NCBI RefSeq assembly: GCF_001436255.1
Contig: NZ_AZEI01000003.1
Coordinates: 1 to 64,000 of the forward strand
Direction: 5' to 3'
DNA length: 64,000 nucleotides
Origin: Lentilactobacillus rapi DSM 19907 = JCM 15042
GTDB lineage: Bacteria > Bacillota > Bacilli > Lactobacillales > Lactobacillaceae
Shown in pieces: positions 8,466-15,240 of the stretch. Below the pieces are notes generated by a model. That model saw only the letters and a program-made list of their open reading frames with translations. It was not told where the DNA came from and did no database searches. The position numbers and the translations under genes were made by a program. The first letter of the stretch is position 1; every line of letters begins with the position of its first letter.

Positions 8466-8648
8466 TTATTCGTCGCTAATCATTTGGCCGATCAAAGTTC
8501 TGATACCGCCTAATTTCCAAATAATGGCGCCTACCAACGATCCAATCAAAGTGAGGGCAAGAACCAGTAGCATGCCGCTAAAGCTGCCAAATACCCACAC
8601 AATGCCACAGATTAAGCCGATGAGGCCGCCATACATAATTGATTTCAT
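8466..8648 (-). CDS. Small membrane protein, DUF2273
   Basis: A 60-residue, almost wholly hydrophobic protein with two glycine-rich helices (about residues 5-25 and 28-45). It matches the DUF2273 proteins found between amaP and asp23 in Firmicutes. ATG preceded by AAGGAGG. Likely a membrane partner of the Asp23-AmaP complex; no direct function is known to me. Confidence 0.85.
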   Translation of the reverse strand: MKSIMYGGLIGLICGIVWVFGSFSGMLLVLALTLIGSLVGAIIWKLGGIRTLIGQMISDE

Positions 8649-8661
8649 TTAATCTGCCTCC

Positions 8662-9228
8662 TTATACCACTCGGGGGTGGTTCGCCCGCTTCTTATCCCG
8701 GATTGAATCGAATGGATTCACCTTGACTTTCACTTTCTTAGCCTTCACATCCATCAGATTCGCAATCTTATTGGTCACGATTGATTGAATGTCCTCACCT
8801 AGCTTCACCAGGTCGCGCCCTTCCTTATCTACTGCGGTCACCTTAACTCTGGCAACCCGGTTTCGAGTGTGAAGTTTGACATTTGTTTGGACATCTGCCA
8901 CTTCGGCGTGTTGCAAGACGGCTTCGGCCAACGATTTTTCAATCGCCTTTTTTGAAATGCTCAGCCGCCCACTTGGTGACCTAAAAATGAGTTGATCCGC
9001 CTTTTTCGGGGCAAACAAAACTGTGATGATCGCTGCAACCCCAATTAAAGCCACAATTACGCTGATTGTTAAAGCAGCAATCAGCAGCCAATCCGTGTTC
9101 GTCTGCACTGACGGTAACACAAATTTTGACACGTAATCGATTGGTACCACCAATGCCAGCAGCCAAACTGATTGAACAATTGAGATGATACTGATTACTA
9201 AAACCAGTAATTTGGTTAAACGACTCAC
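8662..9228 (-). CDS. amaP: Alkaline shock membrane anchor protein AmaP
   Basis: A 188-residue membrane protein with two N-terminal helices (residues ~5-27 and ~48-72) and a soluble C-terminal domain of the Asp23-like type, including a LHTRNRVARVKVTAVDKEGRD stretch and a basic tail. In staphylococci AmaP tethers Asp23 to the membrane. The GTG start at 9226-9228 follows GGAGG. It is the second gene of the operon, directly before DUF2273 and the two Asp23 proteins, which strongly supports the name. Confidence 0.87.
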   Translation of the reverse strand: MSRLTKLLVLVISIISIVQSVWLLALVVPIDYVSKFVLPSVQTNTDWLLIAALTISVIVALIGVAAIITVLFAPKKADQLIFRSPSGRLSISKKAIEKSLAEAVLQHAEVADVQTNVKLHTRNRVARVKVTAVDKEGRDLVKLGEDIQSIVTNKIANLMDVKAKKVKVKVNPFDSIRDKKRANHPRVV

Positions 9229-9256
9229 CGCCTTACCTCCTCTCCATTCTCCCGAT

Positions 9257-9511
9257 TTAGCTTCGTGCTAAACCACGAGTGACCAGAGATACAACTAGTA
9301 CTAAAACAACGGCACCAACAATTGCTGGGAAAATTGCGATTTCAGCCAATTGTGGGCCCCATGTTCCTAAGAGTGCTTGACCGAGCCAAGCACCGATCAG
9401 TCCACCGACGATGTTTCCGATCCAGCCCATTGGCATGTCCCGGCTGGTAATTGCACCCGCAAGTGCACCAATAATTCCGCCGATAATAAGTGTCCAGATT
9501 AAACTAAACAT
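9257..9511 (-). CDS. GlsB/YeaQ/YmgE family stress membrane protein
   Basis: An 84-residue protein with three hydrophobic, glycine-rich segments and the family marks IIGALAGAITSRDMPMGWIGNIVGGLIGAW-like near residues 10-40. The ATG at 9509-9511 is chosen for its distance from GAAAGG; the ATG at 9518-9520 abuts the site. It is the first gene of the envelope-stress operon, with about 60-100 bases of leader upstream. GlsB is linked to Gls24 stress proteins in enterococci; exact role unclear. Confidence 0.88.
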   Translation of the reverse strand: MFSLIWTLIIGGIIGALAGAITSRDMPMGWIGNIVGGLIGAWLGQALLGTWGPQLAEIAIFPAIVGAVVLVLVVSLVTRGLARS

Positions 9512-9671
9512 GGCAATCATCCTTTCTGTAAGTGAGATTTAACAACGACTACTGTTGCTATAACCATAGTATACAATAACCTATAACTTATTGTGTGAAT
9601 AAGTTGTGAAGGAACATTGGCTTTTTTTAGTCTAAGGGCTGATCATGTGTTGTTTACAAAATACAGAAAAA

Positions 9672-9705
9672 ACTAGCCGCACAAAATTAAATTTGCACGG
9701 CTAGC
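9672..9705 (-). terminator. Terminator of the marR gene
   Basis: CTAGCCGTGCAAAT pairs with ATTTTGTGCGGCTAG on the minus strand and is followed by TTTTTT, about 30 bases after the marR stop. Confidence 0.85.
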
Positions 9706-9733
9706 TGAATCCCCCTATTTCGACACTAAACAA

Positions 9734-10183
9734 TTATTTTTCTGATCTGGACATTTCGTGAGATGCAAAATCTTTAATAAATGCCAGAATTTCTCGAACC
9801 CGATCCTCACCATAACGGCTGATCCAGTTATCAAAACGTTTGGTAATTAGATCGTTGACTTTCTTCTCGGCCTTTTCTCCTGCAGGTGTCAGATGCAGAT
9901 ATAATCTCCGCCGGTCGCTTTCGGCAGGCTTCTGGAAAATATAATCGTGTTGTAATAAAACCTTGATTTGCCGTGAAATTGCACTTCTGGTTACTTTTCT
10001 TTCACTGGCAATATCCATCAACGATACATGATCCCGTTCAGCAATCGTGTGTAAAATCAAATATTGCTCAAACGATAAACCATACTTTGTTGCTGGTTCC
10101 GAAACGAAATTATCTAAATACTTTAACGAAGAAAGATAAACATCAATTGCTTCCTTCAACAGTTGTTGATTTGTTTTACTCAT
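9734..10183 (-). CDS. MarR-family transcriptional regulator
   Basis: A 149-residue winged-helix DNA-binding protein. The recognition region is visible as SLMDIASERKVTRSAISRQI followed by the wing (IFQKPAESDRRRLYLHLTP), the usual D-R-R-x-x-x-x-x-L-T signature near residue 90. Flanking helices would form the dimer. The ATG at 10181-10183 follows GAGGG. It is divergent from licD with about 150 bases between, so that gap may hold its operator, and licD could be a target. The ligand is unknown. Confidence 0.88.
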   Translation of the reverse strand: MSKTNQQLLKEAIDVYLSSLKYLDNFVSEPATKYGLSFEQYLILHTIAERDHVSLMDIASERKVTRSAISRQIKVLLQHDYIFQKPAESDRRRLYLHLTPAGEKAEKKVNDLITKRFDNWISRYGEDRVREILAFIKDFASHEMSRSEK

Positions 10184-10331
10184 ATCCCTCACCATTCCCA
10201 AATAATTATTATTGTTTATACCGCCCTAATTATATATTTTCACGTCAATAGGCGCAACCTTATCGCCCTTGTTTTGGGAATCTTTCTAAAATGGATTATA
10301 ATTAAACTATTAAATGGAAGTAGAGGATGCT

Positions 10332-11156
10332 ATGACAGACAGTGTAATTAACTTAATCCACGAAGTTGAATTAAACATCTTTAAACAGTTTCGCCAATTA
10401 ACAAGTACTCTTAATATCAACTATATTGCCCTTGGCGGCACCTTGCTTGGTGCGATCCGCCATCAGGGCTTTATTCCATGGGATGATGACATGGACGTTG
10501 GCATTCCCCGAGAGGACTACGAACGGCTACTTGACCTTGCCCCAAATATTTTAAAGAACACGCACTATTTCCTGCAGACACCTTGGTCAGATAGCAACTA
10601 TGCCTTGAGCTATGCTAAACTTTTAGATCGTAATACCTTTATTGAGGAACGGAACAACGTGAATAACGCCCGCAAAGGAATCTTTCTGGATATTTTCCCG
10701 CTGGACAAAATTCCCGCTTCAAAAGAAAGACAGCGGCGACAAATTCTTGACCTACGAAGGCTGGATAGTCGAATCTATCTTAAATTGCGTTATAATATTA
10801 TTGATAACCCGATTAGAAAGTTTCAAAATCCACTTTCACCGGAACAGCTGCAAACGGCCTGGGAATACAAACGCCAACGTCAGGATACAATGACTCAATT
10901 TAATAAGCGGCCGAATTTAACCGTTTATAAGAACCTGGCTTCTCAGTATGCCTATGACAAAGAACTATTTACTGAGGATCAGCTCACTAATTTAATTGAC
11001 CTCCCATTTGCTGATACAACCATTGTCGCACCAGCAGACTATGATGAGATTTTGACCAACATTTATGGCGATTACATGACTTTGCCGCCAGAAAATGCCC
11101 GGACGGAAAAACATATTACCAGGCTGATAATGGATAATCAGGAATTTATGGTTTAA
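10332..11156 (+). CDS. LicD-family phosphotransferase
   Basis: A 274-residue LicD/fukutin-type nucleotidyltransferase-fold enzyme. Relatives transfer phosphorylcholine or other phospho-groups to teichoic acids and surface glycans. The key block IALGGTLLGAIRHQGFIPWDDDMDVGIPR (residues ~33-61; shown here only as part of the family signature) contains the G-G-T-L-L-G motif and the D-D-D-M-D metal-binding cluster. A second family feature, KGIFLDIFPLDKIP, follows near residue 115. The ATG at 10332 follows AGAGGA. No choline uptake or activation genes (licA-C) are nearby, so the donor is unknown. Placement beside wall hydrolases and tagH suggests a teichoic acid or surface glycan substrate. Confidence 0.85.
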   Translation: MTDSVINLIHEVELNIFKQFRQLTSTLNINYIALGGTLLGAIRHQGFIPWDDDMDVGIPREDYERLLDLAPNILKNTHYFLQTPWSDSNYALSYAKLLDRNTFIEERNNVNNARKGIFLDIFPLDKIPASKERQRRQILDLRRLDSRIYLKLRYNIIDNPIRKFQNPLSPEQLQTAWEYKRQRQDTMTQFNKRPNLTVYKNLASQYAYDKELFTEDQLTNLIDLPFADTTIVAPADYDEILTNIYGDYMTLPPENARTEKHITRLIMDNQEFMV

Positions 11157-11229
11157 CAAGTTACTTGCATCACTGATTGTTTTTTGCTAGGTTATTAGCA
11201 ATCACATTTTGAGTATTGAAGGTGTTTTT

Positions 11230-11538
11230 ATGTTTGATAAAGATCATTCACGTTTCGCAAGTTATAGCATTGTCTCCACTTTACCAGATGAGGCAATTGA
11301 TCATGTTTGGTATTTGATTGACAATGATTTACAAGGGATTTTTCCACTGTCCAATTTAATTGTCTTTGATTTGGTCAATAATGATGGTAACCTGTCATAC
11401 GACTACATCCAAGATAACGAATTAGTGGCCACGTTTGATTCCCCATTCCCTTATAACAATAATTATCCCAAATCACTCGTCGTTTACGACAGTGGTGATC
11501 GCCAAATTATTGCGACCCCTTCGGAAATCAATATTTAA
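11230..11538 (+). CDS. DUF960 family protein
   Basis: A 102-residue soluble protein of the DUF960 family, recognised from its N-terminal MFDKDHSRFASYSIVSTLPD and the later LPDEAIDHVWYLIDNDLQG block. Members are common in Lactobacillales and have no assigned function. ATG at 11230 with a GAAGGTG site; a longer in-frame ORF from 11209 lacks one. It follows licD in the same direction after about 70 bases. Confidence 0.75.
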   Translation: MFDKDHSRFASYSIVSTLPDEAIDHVWYLIDNDLQGIFPLSNLIVFDLVNNDGNLSYDYIQDNELVATFDSPFPYNNNYPKSLVVYDSGDRQIIATPSEINI

Positions 11539-11678
11539 CCGGGGTAAGACCAATGAACTCTTGGGTTCAACATATAAATGAACCTGTTTGACACGTGCTT
11601 TTTGGGATTGAACCGATTCATGTTACATGACAGAAAAGAATCTTTGATCGTGAGCTTAAAGACCAATCATTGAAATTT

Positions 11679-11722
11679 AAAAGCGAGGCAGGCAATCTAG
11701 TTGTCCCTACCTCGCTTTTTTG
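11679..11722 (-). terminator. Terminator between DUF960 gene and amidase
   Basis: AAAAGCGAGG(C/T)AGG pairs with CCTACCTCGCTTTTTT across a 15-base loop; T-runs on both strands, so it can serve both convergent units. The gap 11539-11678 shows nothing else I can name. Confidence 0.85.
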
Positions 11723-11736
11723 AATTATTCACATTT

Positions 11737-13017
11737 TTACAAAGCTTGTTGACATATCCAAACGTTGTGACCTTTTAATTTAAATCGATACCAAGTCGTT
11801 TTACCCGTTGGATAGGTTTTAACGGCTTTTTTATTCGCTTTGTAGGTTCGCTTAAGAATTGATTTGGCTGAACCAGTCACCAGTGATAGATACTCTGAAC
11901 CGTACACGTGATTTCTCAGGGCATAACGCCCATGTTTAATGGTGATGGACCGATTAGAATTCGAATATTCGATTGGATTGAAGTTCAACGCACCGGCGTA
12001 AATCCAGTATTTTTGCGCGTTAGCGGCTTTGGCAAACCGAACCCGGTACCAAGTCGTCTTGGTTGGACTCTTAACCCCGCGGGCATCCAGATAGACCCTC
12101 TGGCCAGACTTAGCCAATACGTTATTCCAGTTATAGTAAAACGTAAAGTAATCAGAGCCTTTGACGTGGTTATATAGCCTGAACTTTTGATAATTTGAAT
12201 TGAGTCTGGCGGATTCTGTTCCCTGGCCATGATGATATCGAATGGTAACTGGCTGAGCAACCTTGTCAGAACTCGTCAGCCGGCCTTTGGATGACATCGT
12301 CGTGTGACTGACCGCCGATGTCGAATTCGACGTGTCAGCGGCATTATAATAGTGTTTAACCAATTGGTAGAAATCACTCATCGTATAGGCCTGACCGAAA
12401 AATTGCTTCCCGGAGGTGGCATAGTAACCGGTTGGATCCGTATGATCAGTGCCCCCGAGAAACTTCGAAACCGCGTTGTGTGACCAAACGGTTCCCTGAC
12501 CATCATAAGCAGCATCATTCAACGGCAGATTATATTGATGGAGCAATTCTGCTGTATAATTTGCGGCATTATTAACCTCTTTGGCGAAAGCGGCCTTACT
12601 ATGCACTTCAACTTGTTCAAATTGAATGAACTCCCCATTCCCAGGATAAGCACAGCCCCATGCCAAATAACTTGTGTCAGCAATATTGATCACTCTTGAC
12701 GCGTCAACGTATGAATGCACAAATGCATTTTGATAATTTTGTTTCATGTACGCAATCTCGCTAAAAATGGTCGAATTAGGATTACCAGTTTCGTGAACGA
12801 CAACCCCGGTTGGCTTCCCCGAAGTGTACTTATTTTTTGGAAAGCCAGACCAGATTTGTTTGGTTACATTGGCTGGCGTGAGCTTATGGTTCAAAATGTA
12901 AGTGTTAACAGCAGAACTTGCGTCTACCTGTAAGCTGGCAGCTAGCATCATCACAATGCCAACCATAAACGTTGCGATCAAGTGTCCAATAGTGCGTGTT
13001 GTTTTTTGTTTAATCAA
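11737..13017 (-). CDS. Secreted N-acetylmuramoyl-L-alanine amidase with GW/SH3-like repeats
   Basis: A 426-residue wall hydrolase. The predicted order is: a basic N-terminus and signal peptide (residues 1-35, ending LQVDASSA), an N-acetylmuramoyl-L-alanine amidase_2/PGRP-type domain with zinc ligands (VVVHETGNP, HSYVDASRVI, and SHNAVSKFLGGTDHTDP, residues ~70-225), then two or more GW/SH3-like modules (WYRVRFAKAANAQKYWIYAG near residue 330 and a final WYRFKLKGHNVWICQQ). The modules probably hold it to teichoic acid. The start is the TTG at 13015-13017, nine bases after GAGGGG; upstream in-frame codons run into a terminator and tRNA. It cleaves the muramyl-L-alanine bond by family. Two palindromes lie just upstream. 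Confidence 0.87.
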   Translation of the reverse strand: MIKQKTTRTIGHLIATFMVGIVMMLAASLQVDASSAVNTYILNHKLTPANVTKQIWSGFPKNKYTSGKPTGVVVHETGNPNSTIFSEIAYMKQNYQNAFVHSYVDASRVINIADTSYLAWGCAYPGNGEFIQFEQVEVHSKAAFAKEVNNAANYTAELLHQYNLPLNDAAYDGQGTVWSHNAVSKFLGGTDHTDPTGYYATSGKQFFGQAYTMSDFYQLVKHYYNAADTSNSTSAVSHTTMSSKGRLTSSDKVAQPVTIRYHHGQGTESARLNSNYQKFRLYNHVKGSDYFTFYYNWNNVLAKSGQRVYLDARGVKSPTKTTWYRVRFAKAANAQKYWIYAGALNFNPIEYSNSNRSITIKHGRYALRNHVYGSEYLSLVTGSAKSILKRTYKANKKAVKTYPTGKTTWYRFKLKGHNVWICQQAL

Positions 13018-13070
13018 TGTTGATATCCCCTCATATTTAAGATTAATCAAACGCAACAAAACTTTATTTT

Positions 13071-13110
13071 CGATAAACGGTACATTTATCGTAACATAGT
13101 TGTCAACTAT
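13071..13110. promoter_or_regulatory. Two palindromes upstream of the amidase
   Basis: CGATAAA-N7-TTTATCG at 13071-13091 and ATAGTTG-T-CAACTAT at 13096-13110 are both exact inverted repeats. The second contains TTGACA on the minus strand (13101-13106), a consensus -35 hexamer. They may be operators for a dimeric regulator; no matching repressor gene is evident. Confidence 0.5.
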
Positions 13111-13172
13111 CTGGAAAGATTGATGCATAGATATGACAACATCTGAATATCGAGACGCTAATATAAAAATAA

Positions 13173-13196
13173 AAAGCCTGACATCTGTCAGACTTT
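13173..13196 (-). terminator. Terminator of proximal tRNA-Asn
   Basis: AAAGTCTGACA pairs with TGTCAGGCTTT and is followed by TTTTTATTTTT, about 15 bases after the tRNA 3' end. Confidence 0.8.
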
Positions 13197-13210
13197 CACA
13201 AAACATCTTA

Positions 13211-13282
13211 CTGCTCCGGCTGGGTTCGAACCAGCGACCTCTTGATTAACAGTCAATTATTCTACCACTGAACTACGGAGCA
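13211..13282 (-). tRNA. tRNA-Asn(GTT), copy 2
   Basis: A 72-base cloverleaf: acceptor TGCTCCG/CGGAGCA, D-arm GTTC..GAAT, anticodon loop CTGTTAA (GTT, Asn), T-arm GCTGGTTCGAACCCAGC. CCA is not encoded. The sequence is identical to the copy at 13396. It lies downstream of that copy on the same strand. Confidence 0.96.
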
Positions 13283-13358
13283 AAAATATTTAGTTAAAAT
13301 GCCATGAGACTAATCTATCATATTCTCATGATTGTTACAAGTAAAAAATGCATAAAAA

Positions 13359-13393
13359 AAGATTTTGTGGGGAAAAGTTTCCTCCAAGATCTT
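13359..13393 (-). terminator. Hairpin between the two tRNA-Asn genes
   Basis: AAGATCTTG..GGAAA pairs with TTTTCC..CAAAATCTT, followed by TTTTT on the minus strand. It suggests the two tRNA genes are at least partly separate units. Confidence 0.65.
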
Positions 13394-13395
13394 AA

Positions 13396-13467
13396 CTGCT
13401 CCGGCTGGGTTCGAACCAGCGACCTCTTGATTAACAGTCAATTATTCTACCACTGAACTACGGAGCA
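13396..13467 (-). tRNA. tRNA-Asn(GTT), copy 1
   Basis: Same 72-base sequence as the downstream copy with GTT anticodon. A plausible promoter (-35 TTGGCA at 13511-13516, 17-base spacer, -10 TATGTC at 13488-13493) precedes it on the minus strand. Confidence 0.96.
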
Positions 13468-13537
13468 AAAATGTTTTTTGTAATTGCGACATATATATTT
13501 ATATCATATTTGCCAAGACTATGCAAACATATTTTAA

Positions 13538-13846
13538 TTATCCGATGTGATTTTCTTTCAGAATAATGGCAACTTCCTTTTGCATCTCAGGGGTTTTCTT
13601 CCATTCTTCAAAATGATCCATATTCTCATCTGGCATTGTAAAATTCTCATTTACGTAGTGTTCATATTTGGCAACGTGAGGAGAATGTGGAATATTAAGC
13701 TGAAGGATTCGGACCTGTTTGATAAATCCTCTATCGGCTGCCAATTCCGCCCGCCCATTTTGCACCATATTACTAATTTCGATATACTTTGAGCCGTCAT
13801 TGCGGGTAATTTCTTCAATTAACGTTAAAACTTCATTACTTTTCAA
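13538..13846 (-). CDS. Uncharacterised 102-residue protein
   Basis: No family recognised with confidence. The start is the TTG at 13844-13846, preceded by AGGAGGAG; the frame stays open further upstream but would read through a terminator hairpin. The protein is small, acidic and soluble, with a C-terminal helical region (MPDENMDHFEEWKKTPEMQK, residues ~73-92). No membrane or signal segment. It has its own close promoter (13871-13898). Neighbours are tRNA-Asn and tagH, which do not suggest a role. Confidence 0.65.
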   Translation of the reverse strand: MKSNEVLTLIEEITRNDGSKYIEISNMVQNGRAELAADRGFIKQVRILQLNIPHSPHVAKYEHYVNENFTMPDENMDHFEEWKKTPEMQKEVAIILKENHIG

Positions 13847-13870
13847 AAAATCTCCTCCTACTATCGTACT

Positions 13871-13898
13871 ATTATACATAAAAAAACCGGCAGTACAA
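13871..13898 (-). promoter_or_regulatory. Promoter of the 13846 gene, inside a terminator hairpin
   Basis: Minus-strand -35 TTGTAC (13893-13898), 16-base spacer, consensus -10 TATAAT (13871-13876). The -35 sits in the loop and right arm of the CCGGCAGT hairpin. The ribosome site AGGAGGAG lies at about 13852-13859. Confidence 0.6.
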
Positions 13899-13956
13899 AG
13901 ACTGCCGGCTTTTAAGAGAGAAAGAGAATTGATTAGAAGGTATTTATTTAGTACCC
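13881..13956 (-). ncRNA. Candidate CcpA-controlled small RNA
   Basis: A consensus promoter (TTGACA, 17 bases, TATATT) should start a transcript near 13956. About 76 bases later comes a strong intrinsic terminator: CCGGCAGT and ACTGCCGG around a six-base loop, then seven T. The space between is too small for a useful reading frame. It contains a small 5' hairpin (GGTA..TACC) and an unpaired pyrimidine-rich stretch TTCTCTTTCTCTCTT that resembles an anti-Shine-Dalgarno seed. A cre-like site covers the -35. Alternatives are a leader/attenuator of the 13846 gene, or simply the terminator of tagH with a chance promoter. Confidence 0.5.
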
Positions 13957-13962
13957 GCACAT

Positions 13963-13991
13963 AATATACCCACTTTTGGAAGCGCTGTCAA
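13963..13991 (-). promoter_or_regulatory. Promoter with overlapping cre-like site
   Basis: -35 TTGACA at 13986-13991, 17-base spacer, -10 TATATT at 13963-13968. TGGAAGCGCTGTCA at 13977-13990 matches the CcpA cre consensus TGWAANCGNTNWCA at all fixed positions except the third base. Overlap with the -35 predicts repression by CcpA when preferred sugars are present. Confidence 0.65.
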
Positions 13992-14062
13992 TACTGTAAT
14001 CAAAGTAAGTGGCGTAAATCGACAAAATCATCAATTTAGACCACTATTATTCATAATCAACG

Positions 14063-15133
14063 TTATTTAATACCAGGTAAGTTTAAAACGTGGGATGGAT
14101 GCAAAATCAAAGACGGGTCACTCAAAACGTGCCCAACAGAGTATCCAGAAATGTTAACCAAGCAGAAGAACACAATAACAAGGAGAACTCCCCACGTGAG
14201 TAATTGGTTCCAAATGGACATCTTCTCGCTAATCACTGATCCATAGAATAAATGGTGAACTTTTGACGGGATACTTTTATCCTGAGGGGCCTCTTCCTGC
14301 ATTTGATCGGTGATTTGCTTTTGATAATTTTCAATGCTGAAGTTCTTTTGCACGCTCTTTCGTTTAGATTCAAAGGCATGCTTTTCCTTTTTGCTAAGCT
14401 TCTTAAACCACTGGGTGAACTCGCGATATTTGTCAGTGACTTCTTTGGTTTCACCGACCATCTTCAACTCACCATAGTTAATCCAAGCAACTTTGTCACA
14501 TAACATTCGAATTTGTTTGAGAGAGTGACTGACAAAAATGATCGTCTTACCCTCTTCTTTGAATTCAGTAATCTTATCAACACATTTCTGATAGAACGTG
14601 TCGTCACCAACTGACAACGCTTCGTCAATGATTAAAATGTCTGGCTTAATATGAACAGCAATTGCGAACCCAAGTCTGGAACGCATTCCACTTGAATAAC
14701 TCTTAACAGGTTGATCGACGAAATCACCAATATCCGCAAATGAGATGATATCTGGCATCATTTCGTCAATTTGTTCGTTGGTCATTCCCTGCATTAAGGA
14801 CTTTAGCCGGATATTTTCCCGGCCGGTTAAATTATTTCGTAAACCGGCGCTAATCGCAACAATCGATGTTTCACCACGAACGTCTACATAACCAGTGGTT
14901 TGGGGAATAATACCAGAAATAATGTTTGACAAAGTCGACTTACCGGAACCATTAACGCCAATCAGGCCAAGGGTTTCGCCCGGTTGAATTGTCAAAGAAA
15001 TACCCATTAATGACCAGAAATGGGGAACGGCTTTTTTAGACACCGAAAAGAATGAGCGTAACTTTTCTGACTGAGTTTTAAATAAATCATATTCTTTGGT
15101 AACATTTTGCACTTTTACTTTATAATCTTCCAA
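14063..15133 (-). CDS. tagH: Teichoic acid export ABC transporter ATPase (TagH-like)
   Basis: A 356-residue protein with an ABC ATPase domain (residues ~1-240) of the polysaccharide/teichoic acid exporter class: Walker A GVNGSGKST (~62), signature SYSSGMRSRLGFA (~143), Walker B ILIIDEALSVGD (~165) and the switch histidine in FVSHSLKQ (~201). A charged coiled linker follows, then one membrane helix near residues 310-330 and a short outer tail, as in TagH. It powers export of lipid-linked wall teichoic acid with the permease TagG. TagG is not adjacent, so the pair is split here or the permease is elsewhere. ATG start with a modest upstream site. Confidence 0.88.
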   Translation of the reverse strand: MEDYKVKVQNVTKEYDLFKTQSEKLRSFFSVSKKAVPHFWSLMGISLTIQPGETLGLIGVNGSGKSTLSNIISGIIPQTTGYVDVRGETSIVAISAGLRNNLTGRENIRLKSLMQGMTNEQIDEMMPDIISFADIGDFVDQPVKSYSSGMRSRLGFAIAVHIKPDILIIDEALSVGDDTFYQKCVDKITEFKEEGKTIIFVSHSLKQIRMLCDKVAWINYGELKMVGETKEVTDKYREFTQWFKKLSKKEKHAFESKRKSVQKNFSIENYQKQITDQMQEEAPQDKSIPSKVHHLFYGSVISEKMSIWNQLLTWGVLLVIVFFCLVNISGYSVGHVLSDPSLILHPSHVLNLPGIK

Positions 15134-15203
15134 AATTATTCTCTCCTACTTTAAGAGATTCCAATATAAACAAATCACATTATACCAAAAAGGTCACTCA
15201 AAA

Positions 15204-15240
15204 AAAGGATCCGCAAGTAATCTTTGCGAACCTTTAAAAA
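15204..15240 (-). terminator. Terminator of the 15241 glucosaminidase gene
   Basis: AAAGGTTCGCAA pairs with TTGCGGATCCTTT (one bulge) and is followed by TTTTTTT on the minus strand, immediately after the stop codon. Confidence 0.8.

Noticed and set aside
13538-13960. Longer reading of the 13846 gene from a GTG at 13958-13960
   Set aside because: It would be translated through a strong terminator hairpin, and the TTG at 13846 has an excellent ribosome site.
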